Part shown: one piece after another, positions 53,485-63,800 of the stretch
Layout: every line of letters starts with the position of its first letter
Position numbering within the stretch: the first letter of the stretch is position 1
NCBI RefSeq assembly: GCF_907165195.1
Contig: NZ_OU015584.1
Location: 248,001-312,000 of the forward strand
Reading direction: 5' to 3'
From: Parvicella tangerina
Lineage (GTDB): Bacteria; Bacteroidota; Bacteroidia; Flavobacteriales_D; Parvicellaceae
DNA: 64,000 nucleotides
Position numbers and translations under genes: made by a program
The notes under the pieces: model-generated
The model's input: only the letters and a program-made list of their open reading frames with translations
Database searches by the model: none
Told to the model about the DNA's origin: nothing

Positions 53485-55392
53485 CTAATCTAAATATATT
53501 TTTATTGTCACTTTGGTTCCTGATGTCTCCTTTGTGGAATCAAAGAGATCCTCATAGATAACTTCATTCAAGTGATGCTCAGATTTGAGTCTTTGCATGG
53601 TAATTTCAATGCCATGAGATTTTCGGTCAAAATCTGAGTTCAACTTGGCTTGCTCCCTTCCGATACCGTTATCTGTAATGATTAAGTAGAGATGTGCTCC
53701 TTCAATTTTAGCGGTTACATTTACTTTTCCAATGTAGTCGATTTCTTTAAACCCATGGAGAATTGCGTTTTCGACAAATGGTTGAGTAATCAAAGGAGGA
53801 AGTTCAATGTCATCAGATGCATCAGTTTGGTCTTCAATGGAGTAACTAAACTTATCATTAAAACGGAGCTTTTCGAAACCCAAATAGCTTTCTAAAACAC
53901 TTAGCTCCTCAGATAGGGTTACACTGTCTGTTCTGGTAAAGTCTAGAATTTTTCGAAGGAGTTTACCAAATTTACCCATATAGGTTGTGGCAGATTTAGT
54001 ATCGTTTTCTAGAATAAAGCGCTGGATAGAGTTTAGTGTATTAAAAATGAAGTGAGGATTCATTTGCGATTGCAATAGCTTCCTCTCAGTTTTTAATCGT
54101 TCATTTTCTGATGTTAACCAATTCGTTTTAATCCGGAGCTCCCTCCTCTTAAGAATGATCCAGACAAACGAGAGAATTACCAGTCCTGCAAGCGTTATAC
54201 TCACAATCATTAAGTTTCTGTTTGCTATCTTTTGGTTTTGATCAGCGATCTCTAATTGTTGCAGTTTCGTATTTTTTGCAGCGATCTCGATATCCTTGTT
54301 GAGGATGGCAATTTCCTTGTCCTTTTTGGCATTTTGAAACTTCTCTTCAACCTCAAGAATCTTCAATCCTGTTTTGATGTGTTCTAGGCTGTCGTTTAGC
54401 TGATGATAATACGTGATTGATTTATAGGCCTGTTCATAGTCACCCATTTTTTTGTAGACCAATGCTAGGTTTTGCTGTAAATCCTTAATGAGAACAGTGT
54501 TGTCAAGTTCATTTGCCAGGATCAACGCTTTTTCATAAGCTATTTTAGCCTGATCAAAATGATTGGTTTTATAAAGGTAAATGCCATTGGCCTGATGAAA
54601 GAACATTTCGTAGTAATCAGAAGGCTGGGTTTTTAGTAAGTTTTTATATTGTTGTAGGAGTGGTGACACACTATCCTGTTCTTCTTTTATATCGAAGGCT
54701 TTGATAAGATTCCGAATAGAAGCGATCTGTAGTGACCACTGATTCGTTTCGTTAAATATTTTTTTCGCTAAGCCATTGTATTTTATGGATGAGTCCTGAA
54801 GGTCTTGCCCAGCATAGCATGCACCAAGGTTGAGGTAAGCATTGCCCAAGCTGGATAAATGGGTGCTTTTGTTTTGTGATAAAATATATACAGCATTTTT
54901 ACCATGGTCAACACCTTTTTGATAAACCTCTAAATCTCCATAAAGCTTGGATAGATTCGTATGAATGATTCCGAGAAATGGATGGTTAGTTTCTGTCAAC
55001 TGTCCGACTGCCTTGTTATAATAAACAATGGCTGAATCGTAGTTGTGTTTTTCAACAAAGCACACACCAATATTTGAGTAGCATTTTGCAATGAAAATAG
55101 GATCCTTAGATTTAGAAATCGCTTGTTTATAATAATCTGTAGCAGCATCTAGGTCGGCTCCATAATAATAGGCGATACCAACTTTCTTTAACCATTCGCT
55201 CTTTAAGGAGTCAGAAGCACTGCTTTGGGACATTTGAAGTGCAATTTCCTGCGAATAGGTTGGGTTAGTAAATAAGGAGTCACTATATAATTGTTCAAGA
55301 TTTTCTGATTGAGAATAAAAGTTGATCCAGTTTGTGATTACACTTAGCAAGAGTGAAGTCCTGAACAGTATTTTTCTTATTATCGGCTTCAA
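53485..55392 (-). CDS. LytS-type sensor histidine kinase with TPR sensor domain
   Basis: A 635-aa kinase. It has an N-terminal signal anchor (ILFRTSLLLSVITNWINFY), TPR repeats in the periplasm (about 60-330, for example AIVYYNKAVGQL, AYLNLGACYAGQ), a long coiled coil (about 335-395), one TM helix (MIVSITLAGLVILSFVWIIL), the His_kinase domain with H447 in QMNPHFIFNTLNSIQ, and a HATPase (PLITQPFVENAILHGF, DNGIGREQAK). The start is TTG at 55392; no suitable ATG lies ahead of the anchor. It phosphorylates the LytTR regulator encoded 4 nt downstream. Confidence 0.92.
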   Translation of the reverse strand: MKPIIRKILFRTSLLLSVITNWINFYSQSENLEQLYSDSLFTNPTYSQEIALQMSQSSASDSLKSEWLKKVGIAYYYGADLDAATDYYKQAISKSKDPIFIAKCYSNIGVCFVEKHNYDSAIVYYNKAVGQLTETNHPFLGIIHTNLSKLYGDLEVYQKGVDHGKNAVYILSQNKSTHLSSLGNAYLNLGACYAGQDLQDSSIKYNGLAKKIFNETNQWSLQIASIRNLIKAFDIKEEQDSVSPLLQQYKNLLKTQPSDYYEMFFHQANGIYLYKTNHFDQAKIAYEKALILANELDNTVLIKDLQQNLALVYKKMGDYEQAYKSITYYHQLNDSLEHIKTGLKILEVEEKFQNAKKDKEIAILNKDIEIAAKNTKLQQLEIADQNQKIANRNLMIVSITLAGLVILSFVWIILKRRELRIKTNWLTSENERLKTERKLLQSQMNPHFIFNTLNSIQRFILENDTKSATTYMGKFGKLLRKILDFTRTDSVTLSEELSVLESYLGFEKLRFNDKFSYSIEDQTDASDDIELPPLITQPFVENAILHGFKEIDYIGKVNVTAKIEGAHLYLIITDNGIGREQAKLNSDFDRKSHGIEITMQRLKSEHHLNEVIYEDLFDSTKETSGTKVTIKIYLD

Positions 55393-55427
55393 GAGGAAGG
55401 CATTATTGCGGGCTAAAGTTAGAAAAA

Positions 55428-56687
55428 CTATTCCTCTTCTTCTGGAAAATGTAACTCTCGAAGGCGGGGTAATTTAGCACCCATACCCAAAACGATGAGT
55501 AAGGTTAAAATTCCTCCTCCAATAACCGCTTTTACAGGGCCAAATAATTTGGCAGTTACACCACTTTCAAAAGCACCGAGTTCATTGGATGAACCCACAA
55601 ACATACTGTTTACTGATGCCACTCGGCCTCTCATTTCATCTGGCGTAAATAGCTGTAGAATCGTACTCCTGATGACCACAGAGATGCCATCTAGCACTCC
55701 ACTCATGAAAAGTGCAAATACCGATAGCCAGAACCATTCTGACCAACCGAAAAGGATAATGCTTAGCCCGAAGCCGAAGATGGCGTAGAGAAGCTTTTTT
55801 CCTGCATTTCTCGTAATCGGAATATATGCCATGATAAGGATTGTTAGAAAAGAGCCGATGGCAGGTGCCGCCCTTAATACTCCAAATCCAATTGACCCAA
55901 CGTCTAAAATATCTGTTGCGTAAATGGGCAAAAGTGCCATCGCACCGCCAAACAGCACGGCAACCATGTCTAACAAAATAGCTCCAAAAAGCTCTTTAGT
56001 TCGATAAACGAAGAGGATGCCCTTTTTTAAACTTGTGAAAATAGGCTCAGAAGTTTCTTTGTTCATGATTGGTTTTGGACTGATTTGAAGTAGCATTGTC
56101 AATCCAACCAATGTCATGAAAAGAACAATTGCTAACGACCAGGAAACACCAAACTGATGAATGGCCAGTCCTGCAGTTGCTGGCCCAAGAACGGAACCCA
56201 TCTGCCATGCGGAGCTGCTCCAGGTGGTTGCATTTCCGTACAGTTTTTTAGGTACGATCAAACTCAAAAGCGCAAAGATGGTTGGACTAATAAATGAACG
56301 AACGATACCGCCAATAAATACGCATCCATAGATCCCATATAAGATGAATTGCTCATTAAAGGATTCAAGAGCGTAACTCGAGGTTAGGTAAACCAGTGCC
56401 AAACTGAGAGAAGAAAATGCAAATACGCAGATCATCAAGAGTTTTCGCTTTTCACTTTTATCAATGATGTGACCCGCGAATAAAGCAATAGAAAGGGCTG
56501 GAATGATTTCCATTAGTCCTATGATACCAAGAGAAAGTGGGTCTTTCGTGAGGTGGTAAACTTCCCACTCGATCACAATGAATTGCATCGTCCAGGCAAA
56601 AACCAGTGCAAACCTCATGATTACATAAGGCTTGAACTCCCTTTCGCGTAAAGAAGCGTAAGGATCTTTACTTTTGAACCTGCCCAT
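55428..56687 (-). CDS. MFS transporter
   Basis: A 419-aa protein with about 12 TM helices and the major-facilitator layout. It resembles the MFS_3/enterobactin-exporter-like group (MRFALVFAWTMQFIVIEWEVYHLTKDPLSLGIIGLMEIIP; the AGHIIDKSEKRKLL loop between TM2 and TM3; DEMRGRVASVNSMFVGSSNELGAFESG). Substrate and direction are unknown; efflux is likely from the group. It starts 8 nt after pyrD on the same strand, so it is probably co-transcribed with it. Confidence 0.88.
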   Translation of the reverse strand: MGRFKSKDPYASLREREFKPYVIMRFALVFAWTMQFIVIEWEVYHLTKDPLSLGIIGLMEIIPALSIALFAGHIIDKSEKRKLLMICVFAFSSLSLALVYLTSSYALESFNEQFILYGIYGCVFIGGIVRSFISPTIFALLSLIVPKKLYGNATTWSSSAWQMGSVLGPATAGLAIHQFGVSWSLAIVLFMTLVGLTMLLQISPKPIMNKETSEPIFTSLKKGILFVYRTKELFGAILLDMVAVLFGGAMALLPIYATDILDVGSIGFGVLRAAPAIGSFLTILIMAYIPITRNAGKKLLYAIFGFGLSIILFGWSEWFWLSVFALFMSGVLDGISVVIRSTILQLFTPDEMRGRVASVNSMFVGSSNELGAFESGVTAKLFGPVKAVIGGGILTLLIVLGMGAKLPRLRELHFPEEEE

Positions 56688-56695
56688 GAGAATGT

Positions 56696-57733
56696 TTAGT
56701 TAGTTGATTTTAGAATCGCCTGGTTGATCTTCTTTACCAGTTTGGGACCCTCATAAATAAAGCCTGTATAGATTTGTACAAGGTCAGCACCAGCCTCTAT
56801 TTTTTCGATGGCATCTTCTGCGGAATGGATGCCTCCGACCCCAATTATCGGGAAAGCTTTGTTAGATTTTTTCGCCAGGTATCTGATGACTTCGGTGCTT
56901 CTATCCTTCAAAGGTTGACCACTTAAGCCTCCGTTCCCAATTTCTGCTAGTTTTTCAGGAGTAGTCTTAAGGTTAGACCGGTCTGTTGCAGTATTGGTTG
57001 CAATTACACCATCAATCCCTGACTTTGCAATAACTTCTATCACCTCATCTAACCCTTCGTTCGTTCGGTCAGGACCGATTTTTAGTAGAATAGGCCTGTC
57101 TTTTCCAAGTTCATTGTTGATGGCCTTGAGTGTTGAAAGTAGCTCAATAAGGAAATTTTTGTCGTTAAGTTTGGCAATGTTTCCGATGTTAGGGCAACTT
57201 ACATTAATCACAAAATAGTCTACGTAGGCATGTAGTTTGCGGTAGTTATATTCGTAGTCTTCCAATAGGTGACCATCTGTCGTTTTTGTGTTCTTTCCAA
57301 TGTTTCCTCCTATAATGATTTTAGTTTTCCGCTTTTTCAGTCTTTCAACAGCCGCATCTACTCCTTCGTTATTAAACCCCATTCTGTTGATCAACCCTTG
57401 ATCTTCTTTGAGACGAAAAAGTCTTGGCGTAGGATTTCCAGCTTGAGGTTTTGGTGTCACGGTACCAATTTCAACAAAGCCAAAACCATAATTTTCTAAT
57501 TCATTATACAAAACAGCATTTTTGTCAAAACCTGCGGCAATGCCCACTGGATTTTTGAATGTTAAACCAAATAAACTTCGTTCTAACCGCTTGTCGTTCA
57601 CTGTAAAAAGGGAGCGATTGATAGCTCCTAATCCTGGTATAGCGTTGATGAACTTAATCAGTTTGAAAACAAAGTGATGAACCTTTTCTGGGTCAAAAAG
57701 AAAGAAAATGGGACGAAGAATAAACTTATACAT
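56696..57733 (-). CDS. pyrD: quinone-dependent dihydroorotate dehydrogenase
   Basis: A 345-aa class 2 enzyme of pyrimidine synthesis, which oxidises dihydroorotate to orotate at the membrane with quinone as acceptor. It has the N-terminal helix that contacts the membrane ([21 protein letters not shown]), the FMN-binding core, the catalytic Ser in NVSCPNIGN and the C-terminal [28 protein letters not shown] start it at ATG 57733; a longer TTG start at 57745 lies inside the promoter box. The box ends 9 nt before the ATG. Confidence 0.96.
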   Translation of the reverse strand: MYKFILRPIFFLFDPEKVHHFVFKLIKFINAIPGLGAINRSLFTVNDKRLERSLFGLTFKNPVGIAAGFDKNAVLYNELENYGFGFVEIGTVTPKPQAGNPTPRLFRLKEDQGLINRMGFNNEGVDAAVERLKKRKTKIIIGGNIGKNTKTTDGHLLEDYEYNYRKLHAYVDYFVINVSCPNIGNIAKLNDKNFLIELLSTLKAINNELGKDRPILLKIGPDRTNEGLDEVIEVIAKSGIDGVIATNTATDRSNLKTTPEKLAEIGNGGLSGQPLKDRSTEVIRYLAKKSNKAFPIIGVGGIHSAEDAIEKIEAGADLVQIYTGFIYEGPKLVKKINQAILKSTN

Positions 57734-57742
57734 ACTGGGGTG

Positions 57743-57750
57743 CAAAGTTA
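57743..57750 (-). promoter_or_regulatory. pyrD promoter -7 box
   Basis: Minus-strand TAACTTTG, exact TAnnTTTG, ending 9 nt before ATG 57733; it settles the start of pyrD. Confidence 0.5.
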
Positions 57751-57932
57751 GTACACATGGTTTACATATTGTCTATCTATTTGGGATGAAAATTAATTTT
57801 TTCCAATTGGGAGAGTTATACCTTGCAAGCTAAAAGACGCTTTAACATCGCTTTAACTTCGTGATAACCTCATTTACGTCTAAAATTTGCGACTTTTGAT
57901 GTGATTATCCGTTAACATTAAAAAGAAACATT

Positions 57933-58322
57933 ATGAAAAAATATATTTTATTGGTACTTATCCTGTCACTAGGAGCATCCGTTTTTGGACAGAAGAAGGT
58001 TCAAACAGACACAATCAAAGTTTATGGAAATTGCGGGATGTGTGAAGAAAGAATTGAAAATGCCTGTGATGTAATTGGCGTTAAAAGAGCAAGCTGGAGC
58101 GACAAAACAGAGATGTTGACAATTACCTACAAACCCTCAAGAATATCCATTGAGGAAATCCATCAACTTTGTGCAGATGTTGGTCATTCAACTTCTAAAG
58201 TAAAGGCGAATCAAGAGGCTTATAATAATTTACATCACTGCTGCAAGTATGTAGAGCATGACCATGAAGGAGAACATGAACACGAACACGAAACAGAGGA
58301 GGAGGGCCATGCCGATCATTAA
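57933..58322 (+). CDS. secreted heavy-metal-associated (HMA) domain protein, His-rich tail
   Basis: A 129-aa protein with a signal peptide (ILLVLILSLGASVFGQ, cleavage near residue 20). The HMA domain has the metal motif C34GMC37 in YGNCGMCEERIENACDV. A second metal-type site HHCC lies at 101-104. The last 21 residues are His and Glu alternating (DHEGEHEHEHETEEEGHADH), a probable low-affinity metal sponge. It should bind Cu or a similar ion in the periplasm. It overlaps the TonB-dependent receptor gene by 14 bases, so the two are coupled. Confidence 0.85.
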   Translation: MKKYILLVLILSLGASVFGQKKVQTDTIKVYGNCGMCEERIENACDVIGVKRASWSDKTEMLTITYKPSRISIEEIHQLCADVGHSTSKVKANQEAYNNLHHCCKYVEHDHEGEHEHEHETEEEGHADH

Positions 58323-60594
58323 ATCAGTTTTTAGTTTTCTCGTAGTTTTATTCCTTTCGTCAAGCTTACTGGCTCAAGAATATCTTGAGGGAACTGTTTT
58401 TGAGGCAGGTGAAGTTGATAGGGCTACACCAATTCCTGGGGTTAATGTTTATTTTGTTGACTTCGATGGAGGGACCATAACTAATCCAGAAGGTTATTTT
58501 AAGATAGAGATCCCAGAAGGAGCGCATCAAGTAGTATTTAGTTTCGTAGGTTTGAAGAACGATACCCTTCATGTACATGACCTAAAGAATCCTGTTTCAA
58601 TTGTAATGAGAGATGGTGATATTCTTCCAGATGTCGTGGTAAAAGGAGGTAGTGATGGTTATCGGTTTGAGAAATTCAATCCGAGAGATGCACATATTAT
58701 GAACGAAGGAGAACTTCGAAAAGCTGCGTGCTGTAATATTTCAGAAAGTTTTGAGACTAATCCTGCAATTGACGCCAATTTTACCGATGCGGTCACGGGT
58801 ACTAAGCAAATCCAAATGCTGGGACTCTCCGGAAGATATGTTCAAATGATGCAAGATAACATTCCGATGTCAAGAGGGCTCAGTACTATTTATGGTTTAG
58901 AGTTTATTCCTGGAGCCTGGGTGAATAGTATTCAGATTTCTAAAGGTGCTGGCTCTGTGGTAAACGGTTACGAAAGTATGACTGGACAGATCAACATTGG
59001 AATGAAGAATCCAGAGACTGGAGAACCTTTACATGTCAATGTATATTCGAATACAGCACTTCGAAATGAGTTGAATATTCACTCTACATTTCGAGTAAAT
59101 AAACGTTGGCGATCTACAGTTCTGGGGCATGCAAAGTATGCGGGAGCTAAATTTGATAGAAATGGAGATTCATTCCTCGATCGTCCGTTGAGTAATACAT
59201 TTATTGTTCAAAACCAATGGAACTATTCTGGACCTGTTCTTCATTCTGAACTGGGGATTGGTGTAGTCTCTCTTGATAATAGAGCAGGGCAATATAGTGA
59301 GGCTTTTGATGCGAATGTAGATTTTGCTCCTGAGATTTACACTAATCCGTATCGAGTACATTCCTACTCTGGCAAAGTCAATGCTTTTGCCAAAATAGGA
59401 TACTTATTTCCTCAGGAACGCTATAAAAGTATTGCAATTCAATTGAATGGATCCTACCATAACCAGCTGGGTAATTTTGGGTATCGTCACTATGGAGGTG
59501 AACAGGCTTCTGGTTATGCTAACCTTATTTTTCAAGATGAGATCGGGGAGGGAGACGTACACAAATATAAAACAGGAGCAAGCTTAATCTACGATGACTA
59601 TCGCGAGGAAACAAAGAAAATTCAAACAACAGATACCTCTTACCATTGGACTGAAGTGGTTCCAGGTGCTTACTTTGAATATTCTTTGAATAAGACGCTT
59701 TTTAGCATGGTGGCTGGTATTCGAGCTGACTATCATAATATTTATGGACCGTTTGTAACACCAAGGTTGAACGCCAGATGGAGTCTGACAGAGAAGACGG
59801 CATTTAAATTTGCTGCTGGTATGGGTAGAAGAACCCCAAATGTCTTTATGGAAAACGTAGGTGCATTAGCATCCTCTCGAACTTGGGTTATAAATGGAAC
59901 CTCGAGCAGTCCAGTATACGGACTTGATCAAGAAATAGCAGCGAATTTTGGTGTGAGCTTTAATCAAGACTTAAAAATTGGTGGTGAGGAGGCAAATTTG
60001 AACATTGACTTTTATCATTCTCGCTTTGTGAACCAAATTGTTGCAGATTATGATTATTCAACGCGAGAATTGCACCTTTATAATCTGAACGGAGAGTCCT
60101 TCTCTAATAGCGCTCAGGTTGAGTTTAATTTTAAACCAATAAAACGCTTGGATGTTCGAATGGCCTATCGATGGTTGGATGTGAGAACGCAGTATTTAAC
60201 TGGTGTATTACAGCAGCCGCTAACTGCAAAACATAGAGGTTTTGTCAATGTGGCGAAAGAGACCAGAAAAAACAAGCATGGAAGCTACTGGAAATTTGAT
60301 ATTACTGCACAATGGGTCGGGCAACAGCGTTTGCCTCAGACTTTAGATAACCCTGAGGTGTATCAACGTTCAGGCACTAGTGATGATTATGTCTTACTTA
60401 ATTCGCAGGTAACCTATTTGCTCAGAGATAAATGGGAGTTTTACCTCGGTGGTGAGAATTTAACCAACTTTAAACTCGCTAATCCGATTGTGGCAGCAAG
60501 CGACCCATTTTCTGAGTATTTTGATGCAAGCATGGTGTGGGGGCCGGTTTTTGGTCGTATGATTTACCTGGGCGCTCGGTTTACAATAAAATAA
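58309..60594 (+). CDS. TonB-dependent receptor, metal-type
   Basis: A 761-aa outer-membrane receptor. The start is ATG 58309, after the purine-rich GAGGAGGAG, with a signal peptide (PIIKSVFSFLVVLFLSSSLLAQ). Then come a CarboxypepD_reg-like domain (about 25-105), a plug domain (KAACCNISESFETNPAID; QIQMLGLSGRYVQMMQDNIPMSRGL; ISKGAGSVVNGYESMTGQINI) and a 22-strand-type barrel. The pairing with an HMA protein and the CC in the plug suggest import of a metal or metal complex, copper being the most likely, but this is inferred. The signal peptide begins inside the His-rich tail of the upstream gene in another frame. Confidence 0.92.
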   Translation: MPIIKSVFSFLVVLFLSSSLLAQEYLEGTVFEAGEVDRATPIPGVNVYFVDFDGGTITNPEGYFKIEIPEGAHQVVFSFVGLKNDTLHVHDLKNPVSIVMRDGDILPDVVVKGGSDGYRFEKFNPRDAHIMNEGELRKAACCNISESFETNPAIDANFTDAVTGTKQIQMLGLSGRYVQMMQDNIPMSRGLSTIYGLEFIPGAWVNSIQISKGAGSVVNGYESMTGQINIGMKNPETGEPLHVNVYSNTALRNELNIHSTFRVNKRWRSTVLGHAKYAGAKFDRNGDSFLDRPLSNTFIVQNQWNYSGPVLHSELGIGVVSLDNRAGQYSEAFDANVDFAPEIYTNPYRVHSYSGKVNAFAKIGYLFPQERYKSIAIQLNGSYHNQLGNFGYRHYGGEQASGYANLIFQDEIGEGDVHKYKTGASLIYDDYREETKKIQTTDTSYHWTEVVPGAYFEYSLNKTLFSMVAGIRADYHNIYGPFVTPRLNARWSLTEKTAFKFAAGMGRRTPNVFMENVGALASSRTWVINGTSSSPVYGLDQEIAANFGVSFNQDLKIGGEEANLNIDFYHSRFVNQIVADYDYSTRELHLYNLNGESFSNSAQVEFNFKPIKRLDVRMAYRWLDVRTQYLTGVLQQPLTAKHRGFVNVAKETRKNKHGSYWKFDITAQWVGQQRLPQTLDNPEVYQRSGTSDDYVLLNSQVTYLLRDKWEFYLGGENLTNFKLANPIVAASDPFSEYFDASMVWGPVFGRMIYLGARFTIK

Positions 60595-60624
60595 AAGCAT
60601 GGTCTAGATTACGCTTGCTAAACT

Positions 60625-60720
60625 GTCATTTCGATCGATTATTGAGAAACCTCAAACTTAAGAGAACAGGTTTCTTCGCACTTCCCACCCGTCTTGAAAA
60701 TTTGAAATGGTTGGTTCTGC
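60625..60720. repeat. degenerate REP-like palindrome after the TonB receptor gene
   Basis: GTCATTTCGA (60625-60634) faces TTTGAAATGG (60711-60720), and a perfect inner inverted repeat AGAAACCT (60645-60652) / AGGTTTCT (60668-60675) lies between. The whole looks like a worn copy of the long GTCATTTCGA...TCGAAATGAC palindrome that I recall from Flavobacteria intergenic regions; that likeness is from memory. No T-run follows, so it is not a classic terminator. The rest of 60595-60845 holds only the promoter of the next gene. Confidence 0.4.
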
Positions 60721-60791
60721 AAACTGTGTTATTTGTCGGATGAATTACTGAATTTTCCGTACGAATGTCACGAAAAGTTGGTCTAATGTAT

Positions 60792-60821
60792 TGAGGATAG
60801 TTAATTTTTTGTTAATTTTGA
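60792..60821 (+). promoter_or_regulatory. promoter of the SprB-repeat protein gene
   Basis: TTG (60792-60794), 19-nt spacer, TAATTTTG (60814-60821): both parts of the Bacteroidota promoter, 24 nt before ATG 60846. Confidence 0.7.
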
Positions 60822-60845
60822 GCAAAACTACTAGCAACACCTTAC

Positions 60846-63800
60846 ATGAAAACACTTTACGCAGGCATAATTTCTTGCCTAATTACATTCGGATTATTTG
60901 GACAAAATCAGGAGTTTGAATCGGGTTTAGTAAGCGCTCAGTCATTCATTAAGAACGAGGGGCAATTTGATGGGAGGAACTGGAATTCAAATGGCCATAT
61001 TGAGTATGCAATGGCTCAAAACCCTTTTTATATCTTCTTCTCTAAGTCTGGCATTACTTACCGTTTTGACAAAATTATTAAAAATCCAAAACTTAAAGGG
61101 GAAGAAGCTGAGTATGAGAATTCTGGACTTCCAAAGCGAACAAATATATCTGAGCTGGTCCATGTTAAATGGATAAACTCAAATCCAAATGTAAAGATCT
61201 TGGCAAAGGAGGAAAATCAGAATTATTATTCCTATGCAGTAAGAGACTTTTCTTCAGGAGAGACTTATAACATTAATCATGTCAAAGGTTACCAAAAGCT
61301 GATCTACAAAGATTTATATGATAATATTGATGTGGAATATGTCTTTCATCCTGAAGGAGGTGTAAAGTATAGTATCATTCTGCACCCTGGAGCAGATCCT
61401 AGTGATGTTAGGTTGGCTTACTCTTCAGCGCATACTGATGTTCAAAATGAATCGATTCAAATCGAACTGGAAGTTGATGGTAAAATGCACATATTAACAT
61501 CATTAGGAGAAATAGTTGAGCACGAACCATACACGTTTGTAGAAGAAAATGATGAAGAGGTCACTTCATCTTATGTGTTTCAAAACAATGAGTTGTCATT
61601 TGACTTAGGGAGTTATGACCAAAACGAAACAGTAATTATTGATCCTTGGATAGTGTCACCTACATACACAACTTCTTCGGCTGTTTGGGAGGTTGAGACT
61701 GATGCAGGAGGTAATGTCTATACGATTGGAGGAGAAACTCCCATGGAGTTAAAAAAGCACGATGCCGCAGGAAACCTACAATGGACGTATACTACTCCTT
61801 GGGATACGGCCTCGGTATGGTTAGGAACGTTGGCAACAGATGTGGGTGGAACCAGCTACATTACCTCTGGAACAACCCCTGAAATAGAAAGAGTAGATAA
61901 TGGAGGTACTATGATTTGGCACAATGCCTCAGGAGGGGGGTTCCTTTCTTCCACAGAATATTGGAGTATCTCGTTCAATTGCGATAAAACAAAATTGATT
62001 GTTGGAGGTACTAAAGCCGCAGGTTTGTTTGATTATTATGCAGCGATTTTCGATATTGATATCACAAACGGTAATGTCATTTCTGATCAAACATTTGCCT
62101 ACACTAATATTGGTGGGTTCGGTGCTACTCCAGTGGAGGTTAGGTCTATATCTTCGGCACGAAATGCGAAGTTCATCTACCTAACGCATGAAGAAGTAGG
62201 TGCGATTAACCAAAACCTAGCTACGTGTCCAAACATTGAGCCAACTTTTCAGGTAGACAATACGCATCATTTAGGATATAAATGCGAGAACTATCTGCCT
62301 TCAACTCAAAATGGAGGAGGGTTAAAGGCTTTGATAGCAAACGATAATTATTTTTATACTCACTCGGGTGATGAAATTCATCAATGGGACTTAAATACTG
62401 GAGCACAATTGAACACTGTTTCTCTTCCAGGAGGTGTTTCAACAACAGTTCCCATAGTGGGCGGTCAGGTTGTTGAATGCAGTGGTTTGGCTGTAGATGA
62501 CTGCGGTAATGTATATGCAGGCTCAACCAACCAAGTGGTGAAGTTTGATGAAAACCTCAACCAATTGGCAACCAGTCCAACTTCTTTTGCTGTGTACGAT
62601 GTTAGCGTTAACTCCAACGGTGAAGTGCTGGCTGTTGGTGCTCAGAGTGATAACTCAGCAACGAATAGAAATGGTAGAATTGAATCTTTGGCTTTAAGCG
62701 CTTGTGCTCAGTATGCTGTGGTTTGTTGTGATGCAAGTTTTTGTGAACAGGATGATCTGTGCGAGTCAGATGCTCCTGTGACTTTAACTCCTGCAACAGC
62801 AGGTGGGACGTGGAGTGGCCCTGGAGTTGATCCAGTTTCTGGAGTTTTTGATCCCTCAACTGCTGGTCCTGGAACACATACAATTACCTACACGCTCACT
62901 TGTGGAAGTGAATCGCACGATATTGTTGTATCAAGTTGTGCATCATTAACCGCGTGCCTTGAATCAAATGGGGATGTGACAGTTACTAGTGGGTCTGGCC
63001 CTTATACTTGGTATGAATGGTCTGCTGGGGGTTCTACACCAATTACTAATCAAACCGAGTGTCAGAACTGTGGGTATACCTGGCAAGGTTTTCCTTTGAA
63101 CCAATGTTTAGATGGTATAGCTCCTGTTACGACCTGTAACTCCCCTGCTGGATATGTAATGTCTGGAACCGGAACAACATATACCCCTTCAGCTTATCCA
63201 ATATATGTTATCGATAACGTAGGAGATTCATTAATTATCAATGCGGCTGGAGATTTGTCTGCTTGTTCATCTACTTGTACCAATCCTACCCTTTCAGAAG
63301 TGGTGACAGATGTTACTTGTGCAGGAGGTACAGATGGTGCAATAGATGTTACGGTAACTGGTTCATCGACTTACGACTATTCCTGGACGAATTCAGCGAC
63401 TACAGAGGATATTTCAGGAGTAGGAGCGGGTACGTATACAATCACCGTAACGGATCAGACAGATCCTACCTGTTCAGCAACTGGAACTTACACCGTGAAC
63501 GATGGTACATCACCAACCGTAGTGGCTAATGCGACTGCAACAACGATTTGTAGTGGTGATCCAGTGACATTAACAGGTAGTGGAGCTAGCACGTACACCT
63601 GGGATAACAGTGTTACTGATGGAGTTGCTTTTAACCCAACTGCAACTACTACTTATACGGTAACGGGAACGGATGCATCAGGGTGTACAGCAACAGATCA
63701 GATCACTGTAACGGTGAATACCTGCTCATGTACCTTACCAACGCTTTCAGAAGTAGTGACAGATGTTACTTGTGCAGGAGGTACAGATGGTGCAATAGAT

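Noticed and set aside
62221-62883. Two minus-strand ORFs (62221-62526, 62608-62883)
   Set aside because: They lie opposite the open SprB-type frame and show no recognisable domain or start context.
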